Part shown: piece after piece, positions 1 through 6,343 of the stretch
How the letters are laid out: each line of letters opens with the position of its first letter
Numbering within the stretch: the stretch's first letter is position 1
Notes under the pieces: model-generated
Told to the model about the DNA's origin: nothing
Seen by the model: the letters and a program-made list of their open reading frames with translations, nothing else
Database searches by the model: none
Translations under genes and position numbers: made by a program
IMG/VR virus record: IMGVR_UViG_3300025832_000069
Location: 1 to 23,464 of that record
Direction: 5' to 3' (one strand)
DNA: 23,464 bases
From: a virus

Positions 1-656
1 TCAACCCAAGTACCGCTTGTGTTCTTGTACCAGTATCTTACAACGTTTGTTAATGTAACAACAGCATAAGAACCAATAGCACCGATAGATCCTTTTGGTG
101 TGTAGTCAGCGCCGTCAAAGTCAACAACTTGAGTCTGCTTGTAAATGTTTAGTGGAACTTTGTTGCTAAATGTTTGACCGTTTTCGATGGTCTTAGCTGC
201 GCCGTTCCATTGTTGTATACCAAACAATGTATCTTCAACGTCTAACCAAGCAGTATTATTTGGAGGAAACGCATCAGGTGCTTCTTCAGTCGGTGCTAGC
301 TCGGCCATGTCAGCATCAGCTCTTACTACGTAAGCACGATTGCTTACGCCTAAGTATGAGTATGCTGCCTGTAGTCCGTACTCGTTAAGTTCACCAGCGT
401 GAATTGCGTTATTGTTTTCGTCGGTTTCAAAAATTGGATCACCGAAGAAATCAGCTAATTCTCTCTGAGAACTGATTAAGTATGCTTTGCCAGCGTTAGC
501 TGATGTAGTGCCTTGCGCAATACCTGTTCCAGCTGCGTTTGCTTTGTTTTCACGAGTCGCAACGAATATCATTGGAATGGTGCCAGGTTCGGCCGGTGTG
601 TAAAAACTCTCGTCTATTACTTGGACCTGAACGCCTGGTGAAACTAATCCTGCCAT
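1..656 (-). CDS. gp18: Tail sheath protein (gp18-like), 5' part only
   Basis: Contractile tail sheath subunit, which surrounds the tail tube and contracts during injection. Only the first 218 codons are in the window; the gene runs off the left edge. The ATG (654-656) is preceded by AGGAGAGG about six bases upstream. The protein begins MAGLVSPGVQVQVIDESFY, the usual sheath N-terminus with the VSPGVxVxxxD pattern, followed by a motif YLISSQRELADFFGDP near residues 59-74 that is typical of T4-type sheaths. A perfect late promoter core lies 28 bases upstream. In T4 the sheath follows genes 15-17; here it follows a nucleotide kinase gene instead, while the other neck and tail genes are on the opposite side. 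Identity is confident from the N-terminus although the C-terminal sheath domain is not visible. Confidence 0.93.
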   Translation of the reverse strand, partial: MAGLVSPGVQVQVIDESFYTPAEPGTIPMIFVATRENKANAAGTGIAQGTTSANAGKAYLISSQRELADFFGDPIFETDENNNAIHAGELNEYGLQAAYSYLGVSNRAYVVRADADMAELAPTEEAPDAFPPNNTAWLDVEDTLFGIQQWNGAAKTIENGQTFSNKVPLNIYKQTQVVDFDGADYTPKGSIGAIGSYAVVTLTNVVRYWYKNTSGTWV

Positions 657-684
657 GTTTTTCCTCTCCTAAGTGGGTATAATG

Positions 685-692
685 TATTTATA
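685..692 (-). promoter_or_regulatory. T4-type late promoter core for tail sheath gene
   Basis: The minus strand reads TATAAATA followed by CATTATACC, an exact match to the T4 late promoter -10 consensus recognised by the gp55 sigma factor. It lies 28 bases before the sheath ATG, just downstream of the kinase stop codon, so the sheath gene can be transcribed independently. Confidence 0.75.
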
Positions 693-719
693 CTTTGAGA
701 AAGAAAAACTTCTAGATCA

Positions 720-1223
720 TCATGGTTTTATGCTGTCTATCAATTGTTTAAGTTTAGTTTTTAATTCAGCAATGGAGCTATTGTTATCTAATACGTAGTC
801 GGCACAATCTTTAGTTAAGCTCATAGACGACGCATCTTCGGGAGGTAAGTGTGCTGATCGATCTACCCAAATACAAAAATCATATGTATTGTCAGCTTTC
901 ATTTTACGCCATTCTCGAATATTTCGAAGACCGCAGTATATATCGTATTGTTTAAAGATTTCAGATCCAAGTAACCCCGGATCTTCAAGATTGTAGTCTG
1001 AGATCATATTATACCATTCAGCACGTCTGTTATGTCTATCCGCATAACACTCTTCAGCTGTGGTATACCCGTATTTGTCTTTTAGGTCGTTGTATATAAA
1101 ATGATCAGCACAAAACTGACTCGAAGAAATAAAGTTATAATTGTATTCATCTCTTAGCATTTCGCAGACAGTGTCTTTGCCGTGTCTGCCGTGGCCAATG
1201 ACTAATAATTTTAATTTGCTCAT
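720..1223 (-). CDS. Deoxynucleoside monophosphate kinase-like P-loop protein
   Basis: Predicted to phosphorylate dNMPs to dNDPs for phage DNA synthesis, like T4 gp1. The 167-residue protein opens with a strand followed by a P-loop, GHGRHGKDT at residues 10-18, where K16 and T18 would bind ATP phosphates. The GKDT form and the WVDRSAHLPPEDASS stretch with a following acidic/Asn region near the C-terminus resemble phage dNMP kinases; the fold otherwise is inferred. The ATG is at 1221-1223, directly downstream of a sigma70-like promoter, with no Shine-Dalgarno sequence. The gene lies between a 37-codon gene and the sheath gene, apart from any other nucleotide metabolism gene in this window. It could also be a different NMP/adenylate kinase-like family member, since substrate cannot be read from sequence. 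Confidence 0.72.
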   Translation of the reverse strand: MSKLKLLVIGHGRHGKDTVCEMLRDEYNYNFISSSQFCADHFIYNDLKDKYGYTTAEECYADRHNRRAEWYNMISDYNLEDPGLLGSEIFKQYDIYCGLRNIREWRKMKADNTYDFCIWVDRSAHLPPEDASSMSLTKDCADYVLDNNSSIAELKTKLKQLIDSIKP

Positions 1224-1229
1224 GCTTAT

Positions 1230-1258
1230 AATATACTATATTAGAGTGAGAAAGTCAA
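1230..1258 (-). promoter_or_regulatory. Sigma70-type promoter for kinase gene, overlapping a stop codon
   Basis: Minus strand: TTGACT (1253-1258), 17-base spacer, TATATT (1230-1235). The -35 box contains the TGA stop (1255-1257) of the upstream 37-codon gene. Only six bases separate the -10 from the kinase ATG, so the predicted start of transcription falls at or beside the A of the ATG, implying a leaderless or nearly leaderless mRNA. Confidence 0.6.
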
Positions 1259-1368
1259 CATCTTATTCCAAAAAACCATAGATCGATTCTTGCGAACCAA
1301 CGTCCTTTGTTTTTTCCAAAACCAATACGTAGCATACGATTATTTTTATCAAGTGCGATATAAGTCAT
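1255..1368 (-). CDS. Small conserved-type phage protein, 37 aa, function unknown
   Basis: A 37-residue open frame fills the space between gp13 and the kinase gene. It starts MTYIALDKNN and continues with the motif RIGFGKNKGRWFARIDLW (residues 14-31) and ends GIRC. A Gly-Phe-Gly-Lys run followed by RWFxRIDLWxxGxR is a pattern I recall from short uncharacterised phage proteins, which supports this as a real gene; I cannot verify that here. The aromatic and basic content suggests a small beta-rich binding protein, but that is inference. The ATG (1366-1368) has no Shine-Dalgarno and sits just after a sigma70-type -10 box. The stop codon lies in the -35 box of the kinase promoter. It may be co-transcribed with the kinase gene. 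Confidence 0.6.
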   Translation of the reverse strand: MTYIALDKNNRMLRIGFGKNKGRWFARIDLWFFGIRC

Positions 1369-1373
1369 ATTTT

Positions 1374-1401
1374 ATTTTAACAAATTATAATTATTTGTCA
1401 A
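1374..1401 (-). promoter_or_regulatory. Sigma70-type promoter for the 37-codon gene
   Basis: Minus strand: TTGACA (1396-1401), 16-base spacer, TAAAAT (1374-1379), then five bases to the ATG. The TGA stop of gp13 (1398-1400) is inside the -35 box. An alternative -10, a perfect TATAAT, lies at 1384-1389 with TTTACT 17 bases upstream. The arms ACAAAT and ATTTGT form an imperfectly centred dyad over the same bases and might be an operator. Confidence 0.5.
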
Positions 1402-2150
1402 CCAATAGTAAAGCCGTAACCGTATCCGCCGGTTACTTGTGTAGAAACTTCCTTCTCAAGCTTTTCCATATCAGCAGTTGCTTCTGCTTTTAGCTGACTA
1501 CCGTTAAGACTTGTACCGCCTTGTGGACCAGCAATAGTAGCAAACTTTTCTCTTGCTTCGCCTAGCATATACTTTGCCGCAGCAACAGAATAATCTTTGA
1601 TCCATTGCTGTGCTTGATAGTCTGACAATAATTCTTCGTCTGGACGATAGTTATAGCACATAAGCAATAGTTTTTCTTGTGTTCTAGGACGCTGTAGTAT
1701 TGTTAGTTTTTTAGTACTAGAGTTCCATTTAAATTCAATAAAGGAACCAAACATACGGCCAACAAGTTCTTGGTACTGAGTAAAGAAATTGTAGGTTGCT
1801 AAGCCGCCCATATTCGATCCGCTCATTAGGTATGTATTTGTGTATGCCATATTAAACGGCTCAAACATAGACCCGCCGTCGCCACCGCCGCTTCGTGAAC
1901 CAATACTACGTCTAAAGATTTGACGAACTTCAATAATCTCGTTAGGTAGTATATACTCGTTTTGATCCTGCACTGTTGGCATGAAGTGATAGGCTTCTTC
2001 GACACTGTTGTCAGAACGTTGTCTAAACTTACTAAACGCTTTATTCAAAGCAGTTTCGTAATGAATAGGATCTAACTCAATGTCGATCATTCCGCCACCT
2101 AATAAGGTGTGAACGTAATCATATATCTCTTGTCTTGTAGTAGCAGCCAT
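1398..2150 (-). CDS. gp13: Neck protein (gp13-like)
   Basis: Head-completion (neck) protein that, in T4, joins gp14 to seal the filled head and provide the site where the tail attaches. The chosen ATG (2148-2150) gives 250 residues starting MAATTRQEIYDYVHTLLGGG and follows GGAG ten bases upstream; a longer open frame to 2222 exists but would read through the late promoter. The body shows IDIELDPIHYETALNKAF, then YILPNEIIEVRQIFRR near residues 67-82, a glycine/serine-rich loop, and a region RPDEELLSDYQAQQWIKDY with a following helix AAAKYMLGEAREKF; these are the usual features of T4-type gp13. It ends in a glycine-rich tail. T4 gp13 is 309 residues, so this is shorter. It is divergent from gp14, its physical partner, across a 56-base gap with back-to-back late promoters. 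Confidence 0.82.
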   Translation of the reverse strand: MAATTRQEIYDYVHTLLGGGMIDIELDPIHYETALNKAFSKFRQRSDNSVEEAYHFMPTVQDQNEYILPNEIIEVRQIFRRSIGSRSGGGDGGSMFEPFNMAYTNTYLMSGSNMGGLATYNFFTQYQELVGRMFGSFIEFKWNSSTKKLTILQRPRTQEKLLLMCYNYRPDEELLSDYQAQQWIKDYSVAAAKYMLGEAREKFATIAGPQGGTSLNGSQLKAEATADMEKLEKEVSTQVTGGYGYGFTIG

Positions 2151-2166
2151 TAGTGTGTCTCCAATG

Positions 2167-2174
2167 TATTTATA
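2167..2174 (-). promoter_or_regulatory. T4-type late promoter core for gp13
   Basis: The minus strand reads TATAAATA followed by CATTGGAGACACACTAATG. The core is a perfect consensus match. With the usual start about six bases downstream, the transcript would begin next to the GGAG ribosome binding site, giving a leader of only about ten bases. Confidence 0.75.
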
Positions 2175-2178
2175 CAAT

Positions 2179-2186
2179 AATAAATA
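2179..2186 (+). promoter_or_regulatory. Late-promoter-like element for gp14-gp15-Nudix operon
   Basis: The plus strand reads AATAAATA followed by CAGTATAAAGG, a 7/8 match to the T4 late core. It begins five bases from the opposite-strand gp13 core, so the two promoters lie back to back. Confidence 0.6.
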
Positions 2187-2193
2187 CAGTATA

Positions 2194-2209
2194 AAGGAGA
2201 GAGCCAATT
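2194..2209 (+). promoter_or_regulatory. Strong ribosome binding site followed by an ATT start codon
   Basis: The plus strand carries AAGGAGAG (2194-2201) and, seven bases after the GGAG core, ATT at 2207-2209. No ATG, GTG or TTG exists in the gp14 frame between the in-frame TAA at 2192 and the ATG at 2279. The strong site therefore appears to serve an AUU initiation codon. Confidence 0.6.
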
Positions 2210-3316
2210 CCTCGTCTATCATTATACAAACCTGAAAAAGGTCCTGACTACGAATTCTTAGACAAACAGATCTTTGAGATGTTTAGCGTCGGCGGTGTTG
2301 ATATGCATCTGCATAAACTTTTAGGCACCGAGTTAACCGATGAGCAAGTAGCCAACGGTGAAACAGACCTTACGCCAACGTCTATTCAAGACATGTTGTT
2401 CTTGGAAAATCGTGACCGACGTTACGATAAAGATGTTTACACGATTCGTTGTGTATACAATGTTAGCGACTTAGATTTTGATCTAAGTCAGTTTGGCATG
2501 TTCCTTACTAACGACACTCTAATGTTAACTGTACACATTCGAAGTACAGTTAAAACTTTAGACAGAAAAATTATCAACGGTGATGTAATTGAATTGCCAG
2601 CGCTGCGTGATGAGTATGCGCTAAACGATTCTAATTATGCTCTTAAAAAATATTACGTTGTTGAAGACGTTACAAGAGCGTCGCAGGGTTTTACACAAAC
2701 TTGGTACCCGCACTTGTACAGACTCAAGCTAAAAAGAATTACAGATAGTCAAGAATACAAAGATATTCTGTCAATTGAAAACGACGACTGTACTACAGTA
2801 GGCGACGGTAACTCTGTTTACGATACAGAAATTGTTATTAACAATGCTATTGTTGAAGAAGCAGAACTAAATGCTGCGCTTAGCGGTTACGATACTGCGC
2901 ACTTCTTTACAGTACAAACAGACGATAGTGGTAATATTGAATTACTAGATTCGAATAACGACGGCATACTTGACGAAATGCGTCGTCCTGTAAAGTCTGG
3001 TTACAAAGGTTACTTACTTGGCGACGGTATTCCGCCTAACGGTACACCGTTTGGTACAGGCATATACTTTCCTACAAACGCAGAAGATGGCGACTATTGG
3101 TTAAGAACTGATTACATGCCTCAGCGTTTGTTTAGATTTACCACTGATCGTTGGGAAATGATGGAAGACAATGTAAGAGTTACGCTGTCTAACACTAACG
3201 ATAAAAACACACAACTCGGCTCGTTTGTTAACAACACAAATACAGATGTTATTGCAGGTGACACAGTTGAAGAACGTCAGAGCCTAAGTAAAGCGCTTAG
3301 ACCGCAAGCAGACTGA
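2207..3316 (+). CDS. gp14: Neck protein (gp14-like), apparent AUU start
   Basis: Neck protein that in T4 acts with gp13 at the portal to complete the head. The first ATG is at 2279, but the frame is open and protein-like upstream of it (PRLSLYKPEKGPDYEFLDK), and a strong ribosome binding site points to ATT at 2207, giving 369 residues. The core resembles T4 gp14: an SQFGMFLTNDTLMLTVHI segment, then NGDVIELPALRDEY and a KKYYVVEDV segment corresponding to the GDLIYFP and FEINWVEP regions of T4. The C-terminal part is an extension relative to T4 gp14 (256 residues) and ends in a GDYWLRTDYMPQRLFRF module near residues 280-305 that looks like a small beta domain. It is the first gene of a plus-strand operon; gp15 starts eight bases after its stop. 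Confidence 0.8.
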   Translation: MPRLSLYKPEKGPDYEFLDKQIFEMFSVGGVDMHLHKLLGTELTDEQVANGETDLTPTSIQDMLFLENRDRRYDKDVYTIRCVYNVSDLDFDLSQFGMFLTNDTLMLTVHIRSTVKTLDRKIINGDVIELPALRDEYALNDSNYALKKYYVVEDVTRASQGFTQTWYPHLYRLKLKRITDSQEYKDILSIENDDCTTVGDGNSVYDTEIVINNAIVEEAELNAALSGYDTAHFFTVQTDDSGNIELLDSNNDGILDEMRRPVKSGYKGYLLGDGIPPNGTPFGTGIYFPTNAEDGDYWLRTDYMPQRLFRFTTDRWEMMEDNVRVTLSNTNDKNTQLGSFVNNTNTDVIAGDTVEERQSLSKALRPQAD

Positions 3317-3324
3317 GAGATATA

Positions 3325-4815
3325 ATGGCACAGCATTTTTACGATAATCAGATTAGAAGGTACTTGTTACAAGTTACTCGAATGTTAAGTAACTTTTATT
3401 GGGAGGACGGCGACGGTGCTTTAAAGCAGATTCCAGTAACGTACGGCGACCCTTCAAGGCAAGTAGCGGCACTTATAGCACAAAACAGCGAAGCTTCTAT
3501 GCCAAGCGTGCCTCGAATCGCAGCATACATCACTGGCTTACAGATCGATAATAATCGTCGTGCTGACCCAATGTTTATTGACAAGCGACATATTAGAGAA
3601 CGTCGCTATGATAGCGCAGGTAACGAATATCTAGAAGCTGAAGGTAAGAATTATACAGTTGAGCGTCTTATGCCAACTCCGTACACTCTTACATTCAATG
3701 CTGATGTTTGGTCAAGTAACACAGATCAAAAATTACAAATATTAGAACAGTTGTTAATATTGTTTAATCCTAGTTTAGAAATTCAAACTACAGACAACTA
3801 CTTAGATTGGACTAGTTTGACTACTGTTACACTAAACAATATCAACTGGTCAAGTAAATCTATTCCGCAAGGCACAGACGATCAGATTGATATTTCAACT
3901 TTAACTTTTGAAACTCCGATCTTTATCAATCCCCCTGCTAAGGTTAAGCGTCTTGGTGTTATTACAAATATTATCACAAGTATATTTACTGACGACACTG
4001 GTAGTATTGAAAAGGGCGTAACACGACCTGAAATTAATCAGTGGCAAGATAAAGCAGCACTGGGCATGGATTCTAAGACTGTTGTTAAGACAGACGGTGA
4101 CGGTAATGTTATTGAAGAAGTTACAAACTCTGGTGCTACTATTGGTGTAGCTGATGCTGCGCTTGGTGTTAACTACCAAAGCACTAGTCTTGTTGTGTTA
4201 GATAATACTATTAGACTGAACCGAGGAGAAGGCCTGCCTACGGCATCCTGGGAAGGTTATATTACTGCGTTGCCGTTCCAATTTAAAGATTATGTAACTA
4301 CAATAAAATTAAAAAGAGCAGATACGGGATATGAGATTTCGGGTACACTATCACTGAGCTCAAGCGATCCAACTGTGCTTGACGTTAACTTTGACTTGGA
4401 TAGTTTTCCTAGTGATACTGTTATTTCGGGTCCGCATGGTGACAGAGCTACGATTGATCAAATTATCAATCCTCAAAACTTCGATGCTGTTACTGCTAGA
4501 GCAAGTAATATGCGAGTACTAACGCTAGGCTCGATTAACGGTAGTACTACAGCCGGCTATGATGGGCCTGATGCGTGGAAGGATCTTAGTGGTAACGATA
4601 GCTTAGTAGCAGACGCTGGTGATATTATCGAATGGGATGGTTCTAAATGGGTTGTGGTGTTTGATGCTAGCGAAGCAGAAAAGGACAGCACTTTAATTTA
4701 TACCACAAATATTAATTCTAATGTTCAGTATAAATTTAATCCAGACGAAGGCGAATGGTTAAAAGCGTTTGATGGCGTGTATCCTCCAGGAACCTGGCGC
4801 TTAGACTACAACTAA
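3325..4815 (+). CDS. gp15: Tail terminator / sheath stabiliser (gp15-like), extended
   Basis: Tail completion protein that in T4 forms the hexamer capping tube and sheath and joins the tail to the neck. The start is the ATG after GAGAG. The first 230 residues match the gp15 layout: FYDNQIRRYLLQVTRMLSNF at residues 5-24, IPVTYGDPSRQVAAL with SMPSVPRIAAYITGL, the motif YTVERLMPTPYTLTFNADVW, and EQLLILFNPSLEIQT, ending with an STLTFETPIFINPPAKVKR strand. At 496 residues it is much longer than T4 gp15 (272). The extra C-terminal half is acidic and beta-rich, including IEWDGSKWVVVFD and YKFNPDEGEWLKAFDG, which look like a repeated short beta module similar to the C-terminus of the upstream gp14. 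The fold of this extension is unknown. Confidence 0.82.
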   Translation: MAQHFYDNQIRRYLLQVTRMLSNFYWEDGDGALKQIPVTYGDPSRQVAALIAQNSEASMPSVPRIAAYITGLQIDNNRRADPMFIDKRHIRERRYDSAGNEYLEAEGKNYTVERLMPTPYTLTFNADVWSSNTDQKLQILEQLLILFNPSLEIQTTDNYLDWTSLTTVTLNNINWSSKSIPQGTDDQIDISTLTFETPIFINPPAKVKRLGVITNIITSIFTDDTGSIEKGVTRPEINQWQDKAALGMDSKTVVKTDGDGNVIEEVTNSGATIGVADAALGVNYQSTSLVVLDNTIRLNRGEGLPTASWEGYITALPFQFKDYVTTIKLKRADTGYEISGTLSLSSSDPTVLDVNFDLDSFPSDTVISGPHGDRATIDQIINPQNFDAVTARASNMRVLTLGSINGSTTAGYDGPDAWKDLSGNDSLVADAGDIIEWDGSKWVVVFDASEAEKDSTLIYTTNINSNVQYKFNPDEGEWLKAFDGVYPPGTWRLDYN

Positions 4816-4828
4816 AATATATATTAGT

Positions 4829-5248
4829 ATGAGTATTAAGTGTAGTGGTGCTTTAATTTACGCTTTAGACACTAAAAGATTTTTATTTTTATTTCGTAAA
4901 CAAAGTAAAAACAACAATGTATGGGGACTAGTAGGCGGCACTAACGAGTTAGCCGAAGCTCCCGGGCCAGCACTGTACCGTGAAATATACGAAGAAGTAG
5001 GCGATATTGATGTTGTTAAAACGTTTCCGTTAGAAACATTTGTTAGTACAGATAAAAAATTTAATTACTTTACGTATCTTTGTACTGTTAAACAAGAATT
5101 CATACCAAAGCTGAACGACGAACATTCTGGTTATGCTTGGTCAAGTTATAATGATTGGCCGCAGCCGTTACATCAAGGTATTGTAAAAACTCTACGTAGT
5201 AAAACAATTAGAAAAAAGTTACAAACAATTTTTTCTATTTTAAATTAA
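4829..5248 (+). CDS. Nudix hydrolase
   Basis: Predicted to hydrolyse a nucleoside diphosphate linked to another group, releasing phosphate-containing products. The Nudix box is complete at residues 37-58: G37, five residues, E43, seven residues, R51-E52, then E55-E56 and G58, with the glutamates expected to bind the metal. The total of 139 residues is normal for the family. The substrate cannot be deduced; in phages these range from oxidised nucleotides to nucleotide signals or capped RNA. It is the third gene of the gp14-gp15 operon, starting 14 bases after gp15 with no clear Shine-Dalgarno sequence, so coupling to gp15 is possible. Its TAA stop overlaps the stop of the convergent gene in a TTAA palindrome. 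Confidence 0.88.
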   Translation: MSIKCSGALIYALDTKRFLFLFRKQSKNNNVWGLVGGTNELAEAPGPALYREIYEEVGDIDVVKTFPLETFVSTDKKFNYFTYLCTVKQEFIPKLNDEHSGYAWSSYNDWPQPLHQGIVKTLRSKTIRKKLQTIFSILN

Positions 5249-5487
5249 ACAGTAACAAACTCAGCTAGTCGTGGCTTAATGATTTTCTCTTGTTCGAGCC
5301 ATTCAATTGCTAACTGCTTCACTCGACTGTCGTTGGACTCTCGATAAAATGTACTGTCGCTTAGATGACTTAAATGGTCATATAAAAACTTTAGAGCATC
5401 TCGGTCTGTTAGTTTATTTTGTTTAATGCTTTGTAATATGTTGTAAACAACCATATTCCCTGCATCTGTGTCCATACCAAACGACAT
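5245..5487 (-). CDS. Small hypothetical protein, 80 aa
   Basis: Unrecognised. The 80-residue protein looks helical and mostly soluble: MSFGMDTDAGNMVVYNILQS, a QNKLTDRDALKFLYDHL helix and a final LAIEWLEQEKIIKPRLAEF segment. It lies eight bases after the upstream fibre-like gene and is probably the last gene of the late transcript that begins near 7791. The stop codon is shared, in reverse complement, with the Nudix gene. The coding case rests on its position, the closely packed start and the amphipathic helix pattern. Confidence 0.6.
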   Translation of the reverse strand: MSFGMDTDAGNMVVYNILQSIKQNKLTDRDALKFLYDHLSHLSDSTFYRESNDSRVKQLAIEWLEQEKIIKPRLAEFVTV

Positions 5488-5495
5488 GGCGATCC

Positions 5496-6020
5496 TTACT
5501 TGTCAAAGTTATGTAAAACTGTAATAGGCTTACCTAAATCAGGTGCGCTAGTAAACTTAATATACCATCCGTCGGCGTATGGTGAATTTGGTCCTGTTAA
5601 GTTACCACTGGCACTTTGTTCTAGAGTGTAGTTAGTAGTAGCTAACTGAAAAACGTTTTCAACTAACACTAATACATTCTGTGCTGCTGCAGGTACAGGA
5701 TAATCTGAGTCACCGCTTGCTAAAGGTCCAAACACAGTCTCAGTAGCATCGCCGTTACCTAAGCTTTGCTGAGTAATTGTAGTTGGTTCTTTAAAGCGCA
5801 TCTTACGTAGTGCGCCATTCTGATAACATTCAAACTCATTTGAGTCAGTGTTGTAACGAATGTGGCCTTCGGTGTAGCTAGTAGTAACATCAGCATCAGT
5901 GCCTTTTGGCACTAGCATCATATCTGTACTATCCATTACTACTTGTCCGTTTACATCGTAGATAACGCCCTTGCCGTTTACCGCAGCACGATTAGTATTT
6001 TGTTTCTTAACGTATCTCAT
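5496..6020 (-). CDS. Fibre-like structural protein, 174 aa
   Basis: Probably a virion surface or tail-fibre associated protein. The N-terminal half contains a GKGVIYDVNGQVVMDST strand pair, then HIRYNTDSNEFECYQNGALRK near residues 53-73, a beta-hairpin motif common at the ends of phage fibre proteins. The second half has the alternating polar/hydrophobic pattern of beta-sandwich domains (NVLVLVENVFQLATTNYTL and a WYIKFTSAPDLGKPITVLHN ending). Its ATG overlaps the stop of the upstream gene in TAATG, implying translational coupling. A specific fibre role is inferred from context and sequence style only. Confidence 0.6.
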   Translation of the reverse strand: MRYVKKQNTNRAAVNGKGVIYDVNGQVVMDSTDMMLVPKGTDADVTTSYTEGHIRYNTDSNEFECYQNGALRKMRFKEPTTITQQSLGNGDATETVFGPLASGDSDYPVPAAAQNVLVLVENVFQLATTNYTLEQSASGNLTGPNSPYADGWYIKFTSAPDLGKPITVLHNFDK

Positions 6021-6334
6021 TATGCTTCCATGTAGCTAACAATAGCCGATAGTGTAGTATTCGAAGCAGTAAAGCTTACTTTGTCACCTGCGTCAAGAAT
6101 AACACGGCTAAAGTCCCAAACAAACGTGTCGGTGCCGTCTACTGGTATTGCATTTCCGATTCTGTTTACACTTGTACTCAAGCTGTCACCACTTGGTATA
6201 AAGTGTAGATCAAATGTTTCTTGAGTGCCCGAATTGTTACAAACACTAATGTTCAGTATTGCATACTTCTTGCCAGCTGGCACTGTAATTGCGTCAAGTT
6301 GTGCTACAGTTAGTTGGTTAGTTGCGATTGCCAT
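6020..6334 (-). CDS. Small beta-sandwich virion-type protein, 104 aa
   Basis: Unrecognised at the family level. All of its 104 residues read as beta strands: an N-terminal VPAGKKYAILNISVCNNSG stretch, a VNRIGNAIPVDGTDTFVWD centre and a LDAGDKVSFTASN C-terminus. This is the common layout of small phage surface or tail-attached beta-sandwich proteins. It lies between two fibre-like genes, preceded by AAGGAA, and its stop overlaps the next start by one base (TAATG). A structural role is inferred from the neighbours. Confidence 0.55.
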   Translation of the reverse strand: MAIATNQLTVAQLDAITVPAGKKYAILNISVCNNSGTQETFDLHFIPSGDSLSTSVNRIGNAIPVDGTDTFVWDFSRVILDAGDKVSFTASNTTLSAIVSYMEA

Positions 6335-6343
6335 TTTGTTTCC

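Noticed and set aside
2151-2222. Longer N-terminus for gp13 starting at 2222
   Set aside because: It would read through the late promoter and the ribosome binding site; MAATTRQEI is the natural start.
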